From: Coemansia sp. RSA 922
Taxonomy: Eukaryota; Kickxellomycota; Kickxellomycetes; Kickxellales; Kickxellaceae
NCBI GenBank assembly: GCA_027577415.1
Contig: JANBQS010000242.1
Coordinates: forward strand, 1-24,907
Direction: 5' to 3'
Length of the DNA stretch: 24,907 nt
Shown here: positions 8,189 to 17,000 of the stretch, piece after piece
How the letters are laid out: the number at the start of each line of letters is the position of its first letter
Position numbering within the stretch: position 1 is the stretch's first letter
The notes under the pieces: model-generated
What the model was told of the DNA's origin: nothing
Database searches by the model: none
What the model saw: the letters and a program-made list of their open reading frames with translations, nothing else
Position numbers and translations under genes: made by a program

Positions 8189-8690
8189 GAGATGTAATTT
8201 TGTTTTTATGACCAGCATGACTTGGCTTTTGATTTGGTTTGTTACGACGGATGACTTTGTACAAAGTGTCCTTGACTAGTTATATGCACTAGTATCTCCC
8301 GTTTATTTTAACTGCCATATTTGAAGATAAATCATCATCTTCAACCGGTTGTGGTCTGTCGACTCTGCTGAAAAGGACTATTAAGCTCACCAACACATTT
8401 GAATTCATACAAAACAAGCCTTTGAACCTGGTCACTACGCATTAAATAATTAGCGTGGATTGCCAACACATGGCATCTTTGTCAAATCTTTGGAACAAGT
8501 TTCTATTAATAAATGTACCTACATGGAAATCAATGCACAAGCATTTACCGTCGCGCATTGAGAGGCACACACCATAAGACAATATGTGGAACTATCAGCT
8601 TTAGGCATTCGCTTTGCTGTAGCTTTCATCTTTTACTTATCGCCTCCTTTAAAGCTACACTAATATTTTGTTTCTATCTATCTCCAACTA
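8189..8690. other. Spacer within cassette copy 1
   Basis: About 500 bp, AT-rich, without a supported gene. It holds the 3' flank of the miniprotein and the promoter and leader of the next gene. The 40 bases before 8691 are C/T-rich. No good TATA box is seen here. An imperfect inverted pair, gataaatcatcat/catcatcttcaac, near 8325-8345 is too weak to call. Short words such as cgactctgct (8357) recur in the matching spacer of copy 2. Confidence 0.45.
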
Positions 8691-9155
8691 ATGTCTTGTG
8701 CTTCTGATTTTGACGAAATTCAAGGCTCGCTTGAGTCACTTGGCGAAACTTTCTCGAAGCAGGAAACTCTGAAAGATAAAGAGAGCTCCGCCGCCTGCCC
8801 AGCTACTGAACCTCTAACTCAGTCAACCTTGTCGTCAGCAGAAGCTCCAGTGACCTTGGAGCGTTTTGTGCGCTTGGAGGAAGCATTTCTAGCCGAGAAG
8901 AGGCGTGCTGGCGAGCTGTCAACAAGCACTGCTCAGACACTAAGTCTAATCGTGGATCGGCTAGCAACACTAAATGCTACAAAATGTGCGAACTGTCGCC
9001 CTTCCTATCATGTAAAATCGGGTCGGGGTACTCTTGTGGATGCGCCTAATCAGACTGTCACTAATGCATTTCTGCAATTCCTTGACACTATTCCGTGGAT
9101 TATAAAAGTGGTTTTTACTTACGTTCTCCTTTGCAAATTGCTAGCATACCTGTAG
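8691..9155 (+). CDS. Tail-anchored membrane protein with central helix (154 aa)
   Basis: The ATG at 8691 follows a pyrimidine-rich leader. The first 50 residues are Ser/Thr/Glu-rich and probably disordered. Residues 51-95 (from VTLERFVRLEEAFLAEKRRAG to SLIVDRLATL) look like an amphipathic or coiled-coil helix. A CANC motif (residues 99-102) and a polar linker follow. The protein ends in a hydrophobic segment, about residues 135-154, introduced by FLQFLDTIPW and ending LLCKLLAYL, with no residues after it. That is the layout of a C-tail-anchored protein of the ER, mitochondrial outer membrane or peroxisome. No signal peptide is present. The paralogue at 10150-10523 keeps the LxxxVDRL helix, the NQ, the FLDxxPW pre-membrane motif and the terminal membrane segment. 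Family and function are not recognised. Confidence 0.7.
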   Translation: MSCASDFDEIQGSLESLGETFSKQETLKDKESSAACPATEPLTQSTLSSAEAPVTLERFVRLEEAFLAEKRRAGELSTSTAQTLSLIVDRLATLNATKCANCRPSYHVKSGRGTLVDAPNQTVTNAFLQFLDTIPWIIKVVFTYVLLCKLLAYL

Positions 9156-9274
9156 CTCTGCCTGCTGCTTATGTGCTCTTTGGTAATAACTAGATATATT
9201 CCCTGTAAAATGAATTATCCCGCAAGCGCTGAATAAGAACATTAAAATCACGTTCTGGTCACCTGCCTGATTGC
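9156..9274. other. Short spacer between cassette copies
   Basis: AT-rich 3' flank of the first tail-anchored gene. The word ggtaataactaga after the stop matches ggtaatgactagg at the end of copy 2. There the TAA stop falls inside this word, so the two C-termini end at different points. Confidence 0.4.
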
Positions 9275-9414
9275 TGTAGAGACTTGTCTAAAATATGACC
9301 GCAACAGCTCAATTGTGGCAATAGATATAGAATCACCTGCTAGTACTTGTAACAAATACAATTGTCGAATAAGGGAAGTTGTTTTTTCTCGGAAAATAAG
9401 GCGCCAAGGTTTGG

Positions 9415-9422
9415 TATAAAAG
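9415..9422 (+). promoter_or_regulatory. TATA box of zinc-finger miniprotein 2
   Basis: TATAAAAG followed by acgctgttggca, the same as at 7930, 111 bp before the ATG at 9526. An ATG at 9438 is probably upstream of the transcription start. Confidence 0.65.
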
Positions 9423-9525
9423 ACGCTGTTGGCACAGATGATTGTAAAAAAAAAGTATTTTTCAAATATCTGCACACATCTCCATATCTTCTTGCTGCCT
9501 TGAATCAATTTCGTTGAATTCGATT

Positions 9526-9657
9526 ATGCGTTCTTTTGGTGCTCAAAAAAATTATGTACCGCCTCCATACCCGTATATATGTGACCATTGCGGTAGGGGC
9601 TTTTATATAAGAGTACATTATCATCTACATATCTCAGGTTGCACTTACAGGAGATGA
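9526..9657 (+). CDS. 43-aa miniprotein with a C2HC-type single finger
   Basis: Paralogue of the 47-aa protein at 8045-8188. The N-terminal blocks match (SFGAQKNYVPPPYP against YFGAQKNYVPPETP). The finger reads CDHCGRGFYIRVHYHLHISGC: C-x2-C-x12-H-x3-C, so the fourth ligand is Cys instead of His. Extra His residues at -2 and -4 from the third ligand could also coordinate zinc. The protein ends in a short basic tail, TYRR. The homologous TATA box and leader support expression. Retention of all four metal ligands despite a length change and many substitutions argues against a decayed copy. The function is unknown, as for its paralogue. Confidence 0.6.
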   Translation: MRSFGAQKNYVPPPYPYICDHCGRGFYIRVHYHLHISGCTYRR

Positions 9658-10149
9658 AAATGACACTAGGCAAGCTACTATACCACCACTTTTCTATGCT
9701 GCTCGTCTCCAAGTGACCGTGGTCAACATAGTCTGTTGCAAGAACCACTGGTGATTATAAATTTTGTCTACTTCAGTAATAATAAAAACATATCTTTGTC
9801 ACCGCCTTAATCTATCTAACGACAGAGCCGACTCTGCTCGGTCCAGTCTAGTTTAGAAATCTAGATGTCACCAAAGAGACCTTTCAACCACGTAGCCACT
9901 TTTACCTTTACATATTCGGACATTAACACGTCACTGGGTTTTATTTTGTAATGGCGCTACTACGTGGCACTGCCAGCGTGGATGTTTCTTCTCCTATCCA
10001 TCTTTCTAGTTATAATTATTTTTTTTACTGACTGCGCAATTTAAACACACAGTAGTATAAATACATTGTCGTGTTTTTGTTGCTTGCTGACCAGATATTC
10101 TACATCATTTGAAAACCTCAGCGATTCCTCTATTTCCAACTTGTTTCCC
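9658..10149. other. Spacer within cassette copy 2
   Basis: About 490 bp, AT-rich. It contains the promoter of the second tail-anchored gene and words shared with the spacer of copy 1, such as cgactctgct near 9826. No gene or RNA is seen. Confidence 0.4.
10056..10063 (+). promoter_or_regulatory. TATA box of tail-anchored gene, copy 2
   Basis: TATAAATA 94 bp before the ATG at 10150. The equivalent place in copy 1 has no clear TATA box, so the two promoters differ. Confidence 0.55.
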
Positions 10150-10523
10150 ATGACACAAACCATCGAGAAAGAAACGACTCATAGCTTGCTGGCCGATAAA
10201 CAAATGCTCGAGTCACTCCATGATGCTATCGCCGAACAGGCAAAGGAGGCGGCCGCCACAGAGTGTCTATTGAAGCCTTAACTCGGTCGATGAATCTAGT
10301 CGTAGATCGGATGGCAGGGCAAAGAGCTGTGAAAGGCACGAGCTATCGGTTTGCCAATCCCGATTCTGAGAGATCGCGGCGTGTTTCGTATCCTAATACT
10401 CTCAATCAATCTTATGCCGGGGCACTAGTGCTTTTCCTTGACAAACTGCCATGGCACATTGCGTTGTACTTGACATTGTACCTCGTCTATCTACTTATTG
10501 TACAGGCAATGTATCGGTGGTAA
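10150..10523 (+). pseudogene. Tail-anchored membrane protein paralogue, frameshifted
   Basis: Homologous to 8691-9155. From the ATG at 10150 the frame gives a Ser/Thr/Glu-rich start, then a helix-forming block (LLADKQMLESLHDAIAEQAK), and stops at 10281. The rest continues in the -1 frame from about 10263: LTRSMNLVVDRM, a polar linker with NQ, then FLDKLPW and a membrane segment ending LLIVQAMYRW. The two frames overlap by 19 nt, so no intron can join them. One missing base near 10255-10275 explains the break. Conserved residues on both sides show that the lesion is recent or is a sequence error. No typical slippery heptamer was seen. Unlike copy 1, it lacks the CxxC motif. Confidence 0.65.
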
Positions 10524-10686
10524 TGACTAGGAATCACTTAATTTCTGCAATAGTCTGGAGGAAACCAAACCAGCTCTACTCGTTTACATCTAATAGAAAG
10601 CTTGCAACAAAATATATCTTTGCATCTACAGGCCGAACATGAACCAAAAATAAACGAAGTGTAGCATCAAAACACCCGACAATTCT
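10524..10686. other. Intergenic between cassette copy 2 and ATP5 (convergent)
   Basis: This 163-bp convergent spacer carries the 3' ends of the plus-strand cassette and minus-strand ATP5. An aaaaataaacg string near 10647 lies on the plus strand. No gene is seen. Confidence 0.35.
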
Positions 10687-11586
10687 CTAGACAGAGATCG
10701 AGTCAGTCAGCAGCTTCTCTAGCTTGGCGAGTCTGCTCGAGACAGACATGTCGATAGTGTAGTCGCCAAACTCAACAACCATACCGCCGAGGATGCTGGG
10801 GTTGACCTTGTTAACAACATTGACCTCCTTGTAGTTCTTGATAAGGCCGCCCTTGGTCAAGCTGTCCTTGACATCCTTAAGGTCCTTGCCAGCAAGACGG
10901 TTAGCCGATGTGACCGTAACGGAAACGATTCCGCGCTCAGCCTCCATCAGGCTCTTATACGCCGTAATAATAGACCTGGTCTCGTTCAGGCGGTTGTTCT
11001 CGATCAACGTCTTGAAAAAGTGAGTGGTAATCTCGGACTTTTTACCCAGCGAGTCGATAAGCTCCTCCTTGGCCGTCTTGTTCAGCAGTGGGCTGGACAG
11101 AACCTCCTCGAGGCGTGTGTTCTTCGACAGGCGCTGCTCAATGTTGTTCAGATCGCTCTCAACTGCCGCAAGCGCGTTCGTCTTTGCTGCTGCCTGGAAC
11201 AGAGCGGTCGCGTACTTGCCATCGATGCCAAAGAGCGCGATAGGAACCTAATAGCAGATATGTGTCAAAAATTGAATGTGTATATACACAGTAGTTGTTA
11301 GTACGCTTTGAATTGGTCACCGTTATCACGAAAATATGCTATACTCTGTGCTGGTGCTTACCTTGGAGGGAGCGGCGGTGGCATAGCCACGGACAAGCTA
11401 TAAATAAGAAGGAAGCAAAACAGTTCACATTTCATTCAATTTCGTTTAGTACTGATAAACGTCTGGTCATTTCGATGTGTCTGGCACTTGTGGAATCCTC
11501 CTCCATCCTACGATCAGCATCGCTTGATTTGCAACGACAATTCTGCGTACCTGAGCCTTTGCGACGTTAAGCGACTGGCGGAACAT
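10687..11586 (-). CDS. ATP5: Mitochondrial ATP synthase OSCP subunit (three exons, 210 aa)
   Basis: OSCP ties the F1 head to the peripheral stalk of the mitochondrial F1Fo ATP synthase. I assemble exon 1 at 11586-11551, exon 2 at 11397-11362 and exon 3 at 11247-10687, joined at phase-0 GT-AG introns. The total is 633 nt or 210 aa, close to yeast Atp5 (212 aa). Exon 1 gives MFRQSLNVAKAQ, exon 2 LVRGYATAAPSK and exon 3 begins VPIALFGIDGKYATALFQAA. The first two exons supply a basic, acid-free mitochondrial presequence with a likely cleavage site before or within GYAT. The C-terminal family signature is present: NPSILGGMVVEFGDYTIDMS, then RLAKLEKLL. The two 36-nt exons are unusually short but give exact frame and the expected peptide. 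Transcription is opposite to its neighbours. Confidence 0.92.
11248..11361 (-). other. ATP5 intron 2
   Basis: Donor GTAAGC follows AAG at 11362 and acceptor ATTAG precedes GTT at 11247. The length is 114 nt, phase 0. Confidence 0.85.
11398..11550 (-). other. ATP5 intron 1
   Basis: Donor GTACGC follows CAG at 11551 and acceptor TTATAG precedes CTT at 11397. The length is 153 nt, phase 0. Confidence 0.82.
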
Positions 11587-11867
11587 TGTACAAATTGATA
11601 AAGAAATGGAAAGAAGCAAATGCCTAAAATCAGCAAACAAGAAAAGCACAGTTTTCGAATTGGACTACCTGCGCCAGACCACAGAGCTTAGCTTATCATT
11701 AGCAGCCTTTCTCTAAATCAGCCGATCACCGAACGATAATCTGCAGTCACAGGGTCAAAGCTGTGATCCATTCAAGGCTCAAAGCCATGGGAAGGAGAAG
11801 GAATCGAGCACTTCTTTCTTTCCTCTGTTGCTCTCTCGTTTATTAGCTTTGTATTATTACTTTAAAT
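11587..11867. other. ATP5 promoter side and 3' flank of the kinase remnant
   Basis: About 280 bp without a supported gene. It holds the ATP5 leader next to 11586. No TATA box or known element is recognised. Confidence 0.35.
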
Positions 11868-12680
11868 GCAGGGTGAATATGGTAATGTAAAAACAATGAT
11901 ATGATGTTATTGAAGATACTGCGCCGCTTGACTTGCTGGAGCATCTGCACGCTCATATACATGCTGGTTCTGGTGAACGGGTCATGGTCGATTTCCTTGC
12001 TCATGACCTCGTCCCAGTCCAATCTCCAGCGCATGGCAAGGTCGGTCTGAAAATAATCGTTCTGGCCATTGGGCGCTTTAAAATGACCGTGTCTAGCGGC
12101 TCACTCGGCGGGTAAAGGAGCTTAGAATAGCCCCAATCAATGAGGTACGTATGTTCGCCCTTAATAGCGACATTTCCGGGCGAAATGTCACGATGAAGCA
12201 CGCTGACATGGCGTGCCTGTGCCAACGTCTCCATGATGCTTTTGACGCACTTCTTAGCCTCACAGGCAATCTCAGTGGCGGTTTAATTATTCGTGCGTAA
12301 TTCATCAAAATACTTGACAACTGTTGTGCCACAGTCCTCCATGAGCAACACACTCGACTCGATAGCCGTCGATGTTGTTGGCATCCTTTGTCGTAAGGAC
12401 CTCGTAAATCGCGCCCTCAGGAAGTCAGTTTATCGGAGTCGACAATATCTTGAGGATAACATCCATATCCCCATATCGTGTCTTGAACAAATGAGCTCAG
12501 CGCCCGACAATCGGCATTCTCTGGGGCATGCAGCTCTTGACCTCTATGCTGGAATCGCTTGGATAAGTAACAACCTTCAGGACATGTTGGCCAACAATAT
12601 ATTTGATATCCACATATAACTAAAGGAATGAGCGTAGTAGGTACCAGGTTGCCAGAGGCTAACGTAAACAGCTTCACAGG
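11868..12680 (-). pseudogene. Decayed FunK1-type (fungal-specific) protein kinase
   Basis: Several kinase pieces lie in order on the minus strand but in different frames. The order is LPEGAIYEVLTTKDANNIDGY (with an in-frame stop just before it), SSVLLMEDCGTTVVKYFDEL ending in a stop at about 12294, then the catalytic loop VLHRDISPGNVAI with YLIDWGYSKLL, and finally DPFTRTSMYMSVQML followed by QQVKRRSIFNNIISLF. HRDISPGN, the IDWG variant of DFG, and the GT-x-MYMS-QML block are hallmarks of FunK1-like kinases (Pfam Pkinase_fungal). At least three frame changes and one stop break the gene. The region after the ESLF-like block is missing, and the N-terminal part is unclear. Introns alone do not explain the changes because stops fall inside conserved motifs. 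Confidence 0.75.
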
Positions 12681-12820
12681 GTGAGGGATTGGATCAAACC
12701 CATATTATCCGATAAAGCAATTGGATGTGACAATTATCGGTCTTGTCGTGGCCGAAACCCAACTGGGCCAATATCACTCGAACTCTAGATTTAAATTATA
12801 CTATCTTTCCTTTCCCACAC

Positions 12821-13777
12821 ATGTCTGAGCCGTTAGAATCAGATCCCAGTTTGCTGGTGGTTGTTTTAGACGTCAATGCCAGCGCATGGTCAAGGTCGCC
12901 ACTGACGGTCGACAATGCCTTGCAGCAAATGATTATTTTCATAAATGCATACTTGGCGCTAAAGCCCGAAAACAAACTAGTAGTTCTGGCGACCAATAAG
13001 CGCGAGTGCAAATGCCTCTACCCAGTGGACCGCGCCAATGCAACAATAGAGCGGGACATTCGGGTATACGAGCAATTCCGGGTAGTCGATGCCACAGTAC
13101 TTTCGGGAGTGCAATCGATGCTTTCTGGCGCCGAAGAGACGGTTGGCGATCCAAACCGAGGGATAGAGGAGGGGCAAACGCTCATGTCGCGAGCATTGTC
13201 CAAGGCACTCTGTCATATCCATCGAGTGGTTGAATCAACAATATCCAAATTGTGGTCGAGAATCTTGGTACTATCAGCGGCGGACGATGCACCGCGTGAG
13301 TACATTTCGCTGATGAATACTATATTTGCTGCTCAGCGCATGAGTGTACTCATCGATATTTGTAAAGTGTTTGGCAGCGACTCGGTGTTTTTGCAGCAGG
13401 CGGCAGAGATTACTGGCGGAAATTACCTCAAGGTGGACACGGCTGGCGGAGAATCTATGTTGCAGACGCTTATGTTTACTTGCCTGGCTGACCAATATAC
13501 GCGCGAGGTTCTTGTCGCGCCGACTAACGAGACTATTGACTTTCGTGCGACTTGCTTTTGCCACAAGCGGGTGGTTGATATTGGATATGTGTGCTCAGTG
13601 TGTTTGTCGATTTTCTGTGAAACGGCACCTGTGTGCTCAACGTGTCAGACCAAGTTCTCTTTCAGGATCGCTAGAGCTGAATCGGCTCAGGCTAATGGAG
13701 TCCTAAAGCAGTCTCCTAAACCCGCAGCCGCTACTGCAGCCATGTCTACTTTAACGCTTTCATCACCAAAAGTATAG
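12821..13777 (+). CDS. TFB4: TFIIH subunit Tfb4/p34 (318 aa)
   Basis: Core TFIIH subunit acting in RNA polymerase II initiation and nucleotide excision repair. It pairs with p44/Ssl1. The start is the ATG at 12821 (MSEPLESDPSLLVVVLDVN); the frame is open upstream but has no ATG. Residues 10-230 form the von Willebrand A-like fold: LLVVVLDVNASAW, a central RILVLSAADDA strand, MSVLIDICKVFG, and FLQQAAEITGGNYLKV, all characteristic of p34. Residues 245-285 contain a C-terminal zinc ribbon (CFCHKR, then CSVCLSIFC and CSTCQTKF). The length is close to human p34 (308 aa) and yeast Tfb4 (338 aa). The last 35 residues are a low-complexity Ala/Ser/Pro tail. No intron is seen. The next gene, 283 bp downstream on the same strand, also has a VWA domain. 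Confidence 0.93.
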   Translation: MSEPLESDPSLLVVVLDVNASAWSRSPLTVDNALQQMIIFINAYLALKPENKLVVLATNKRECKCLYPVDRANATIERDIRVYEQFRVVDATVLSGVQSMLSGAEETVGDPNRGIEEGQTLMSRALSKALCHIHRVVESTISKLWSRILVLSAADDAPREYISLMNTIFAAQRMSVLIDICKVFGSDSVFLQQAAEITGGNYLKVDTAGGESMLQTLMFTCLADQYTREVLVAPTNETIDFRATCFCHKRVVDIGYVCSVCLSIFCETAPVCSTCQTKFSFRIARAESAQANGVLKQSPKPAAATAAMSTLTLSSPKV

Positions 13778-13786
13778 TTTTGTCAA

Positions 13787-13792
13787 CACGTG
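13787..13792 (+). promoter_or_regulatory. Palindromic E-box CACGTG upstream of the INTS6-like gene
   Basis: CACGTGAT lies ten bases after the TFB4 stop codon and 268 bp before the INTS6-like ATG. A second CACGTG occurs upstream of eIF3b at 22234. bHLH factors such as Cbf1 bind this motif in fungi. With only two occurrences this is a weak call. Confidence 0.3.
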
Positions 13793-14059
13793 ATATCATT
13801 CCAGAACTTGGTGTTCAATCATCGGTTGGGTGGCAAGCGCCTCATTTTATTTTGCTTCTCCCGATTCTATTTTTTTTTTTTTTTCTTCTTCTTGCTTTTG
13901 TGCGCTACATTTAGAGCTAGACGTTGGTGCATGCAACTCTTGTATATTCACAGTGCGCCATTTTCTCTTGTCTACTCATTTTGGCTTTTAACTATTCGAG
14001 GGATTCCAGTACATTCCTAAAGCTCTGGAAGGGGTTAGGCGGACAAAAAGCGCGAGCAA

Positions 14060-17000
14060 ATGATATTCGTGTTCCTAGTCGACACGAGCGTGTCCATGGA
14101 GCAGGCGCTCAGCGCAGGCACATTCGGCGCACCTACGAAAAAGCGAGATGAGAGTCAGCCCGACGAATGTCTATTTGGAGGCGAAAAGGACCGCGTTAGT
14201 CGACGGTGGCAACGCAAGGGCGCAAGCTTTAATTCGGCTGGCCGCACTAGCCAGCACAGCAGCACGCGGTTGGAATGCGCGAAAACCATCATTGAGCAAA
14301 TTCTCGCCAACCGGGGAACTTTTGAGCAGGACCGATATATGCTGGTGACTTACAACAGCTCAGGGAACAATGCCTGTATATGCTCGAATCTAAAGGATCC
14401 GCGATCAACGCTGCTGTCGGAGCTGCGCAAGCTTGAGGCGAATGACCGGTTTTCTGGCGGTATGTCATTGACTGCGTTGTTCAACCAGTTGTCGCTTATG
14501 CGTGGCGTTTTTGATTTGGATACGTACGGGTTTGGACGGTATCCGACACTCAGCGAGCCCGTGCATATAGTATGGCTGACTGACGGAGCCAGCGTGGTAA
14601 CTCCGCTTGGGGTGCAGAATAAGCTGAATCTGCCGGTGAATAACACGCCCTGGACCGAGGCGTATGTGGAGCCGTTCCGGTGGGACCAGCGATTGATACT
14701 GGTGCTTTTGCATGAGTTGGGCGATAGTCAGTTGTGCACTGGTCGGCAGCAGAGCAGCGAGAGCACGCTGGTGCCCATGTGCATGGTCATGGGCGGCACC
14801 GTACACCATGTAGGCGCGATGCATCAGGCGCAGCGTTTTGTCGACTCGTTTGCTCCGGCGCGAGCTGGGCCCAACTTGAATCGCCCGCCGGGCCTGGCAA
14901 TGGCAGCCCCTGGCGTTCTTGTCAACTTTGAGCGTATTGACGATAACCCAGCGTCGCAAAGAAACTCGGATCTGCGTGTTCTCTTGCACGCGACTCCGTG
15001 TGCTATTACTAACGGGCCCTTACCACCGCCTACGGACACGCCTCTGGCACCGGTTATGCCCAATGGCGCGCAAAGAGGCTCAGTGGCAGGAAATAGCACC
15101 TATGGTAACAGCGCCGGTCTGTCTGCGTTGATCAACGGGCAATTAGGATACTTTCCTCTTCCTGAGGCGTTCTGGCCTGAGACAGTCGTCCCGCCTCGCG
15201 CTCCTGGCATCAGTGGCGCTCCTGGCCAGGGATTGCAGCCACCAGCTGCCGCTGCAGGCAACTGGCAGATTCAGCGTCGTAGCGCACACCCTACTTTAGG
15301 GTACAGCCAGGTTAGCACGGAATGGGCAGTTCCGCCGCAGTTTCCATTTGACAAGTACCAGATCGACACGCACTGCAACGTTGCGCAAAAGCTCTTGGCC
15401 GCCGCTCAGGCTGCACAGACTGCACACGAGGCGCAAGGCAACCGCGGTCCGTCAAAGCCGGTATGTTGGCCGGTGTTTGTCAATGGCTCTTACACGACGC
15501 CTAAAAACTCTGGGTTTCCGTTTGGCATCCTGCGTCCCAACACGACTCGCACAGCGGTGAACCTCTTTGTGCTGCCGTACAACTTTGCTGCGCTGTGGAA
15601 AATTCTGGGCAAGCTCGATGCGCAAGTGCAAAGCCAGCACTCGTCGCGCAGCGTCGTGGCTATGTTGCCTGCGTGGAGGCGTGAGTTTGAGGAGTACTTG
15701 CAGCATACTCCCGGGTACTATGCGATTCCACTGAAGAGAGCCTTCAATTTGTACGGTATCCCGCATGGTGTGTTTCCTAAGACCTTTGGGCAGAGCATTG
15801 GTATGCGCAATATAACGCAGTACTCGATTAGGCTGCACAATATTGCGCGTAAGGAGTGGGCCCGCATTCATCCGGGCAGTGGCGTGGACGGTAGCGGTCG
15901 TCCTGGTCCGGCGGCTGTTGCGCTGGGGCTGCAAAGAGCACTTACGGATTTCGATCCTGCTTCTGACATTAGCCACCTGGTAACCAACGCCTTTGACGTG
16001 GACCGCGACCACTGTCTGGCGACGCTAAGCGCTATGCGCCGAGTGTTTGTGCGCGAATGTATGGCTGCGCCGAGTGCTTATTTCCGAGCCAACGCCATTG
16101 TCCCGCCGTCGATCTCTGCCGTGAAAGCGCTTGACGGTGCTAGCAAGTTCGATATGGATGTGGACGGCGAAGGCGGCGACCAGGAAGCACGATTCCCCTT
16201 GAGTCCTGCCGTCTCGCCCCTTATGCCGCCTGTCGCTACGATGGACTATTCGCTCTATGGCCTTTTGCAGACTCCCGATGGGACTTTGGCTGGTGGCAAG
16301 CATCTGCCCGGCGCTGTGGCGCGGCAACGTGGGCCCGGCACGCAGCTGTCGCCCTTGGGTGGGCTGGTGGACGTGGCGAGCGAGGATGACCGAGACACAC
16401 GCCACTCGGTGCCGATCCGTGATATGGGCGAGTATGGAGCGGCGCTGCATCATATGAAAATGCAGGAGGCACGCGACCCGCTTTTAGACGAGCGTGTGGC
16501 CATGCAGCAGCGCCGGAATATGTTTGGAAACCCCTATCGCCGACCACCACGCGAGCCTCGAGGACCCAACAACAACGTACTGGCTCGAAACCCGGAGCTC
16601 TCAGCCAAACTGGGTCTGTCTCGGCCCACACCACGCGCTACGGCTAGCAGCGCTGGTGCTGGAGGCGGAGGAACTAACGGAAACGGCGGTAGTCCAATTC
16701 GCGTGGATGTGGACGATGAGGCTGGTGCATCGGCGGGGCTGGAGATTGAGAGTGAAGCTGAGATCAACGAGCTAGTCATTGACAAGATGCTCGACGACAT
16801 GCCTGTGGATGCCAGCAATGGCGCGAGTAGTGCTGATGTTGGTGGCAATAGTGGTGGCAATGACAATGAGGCTAAGGGCGGCAAGTTTTGGTGGATGCAG
16901 CGCCAGGACGTGCCACGCCGGAGGTCGATTAAAGCGCCGTGGCGCAAGAACGACGACTCGTGGAATATTAACCCCTGGGCATTGCTGCCATCTGACAATG

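Larger units (their letters stand above)
7795..9155 (+). repeat. Duplicated two-gene cassette, copy 1
   Basis: Copy 1 of a tandem cassette: upstream block, TATA box, zinc-finger miniprotein, spacer and tail-anchored protein. Copy 2 is about 9275-10523. Matching landmarks in the same order are aattgtggcaata (near 7832 and 9312), acaattgtcgaa, tataaaagacgctgttggca (7930 and 9415), cacatatctccatatt/cacacatctccatatc, tttggtgctcaaaaaa, and aggagatg after the stop codons. The TATA-to-TATA distance is 1485 bp and the ATG-to-ATG distance of the second genes is 1459 bp. The spacer between the two genes is only weakly similar. Confidence 0.75.
9275..10523 (+). repeat. Duplicated two-gene cassette, copy 2
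   Basis: Second copy of the cassette at 7795-9155, with the same order: upstream block, TATA box, zinc-finger miniprotein, spacer and tail-anchored protein. The miniprotein finger has changed from C2H2 to C2HC, and the membrane-protein frame is broken. It is less constrained than copy 1. Confidence 0.75.

Noticed and set aside
9248..9508. 86-codon minus-strand open frame near the second cassette
   Set aside because: It overlaps the TATA box and leader of the miniprotein, and the similar region in copy 1 does not keep the frame.
10255..10281. Programmed -1 frameshift in the second tail-anchored gene
   Set aside because: No slippery heptamer or obvious downstream structure is seen, and copy 1 makes the protein in one frame. 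A simple base loss or sequence error is more likely.
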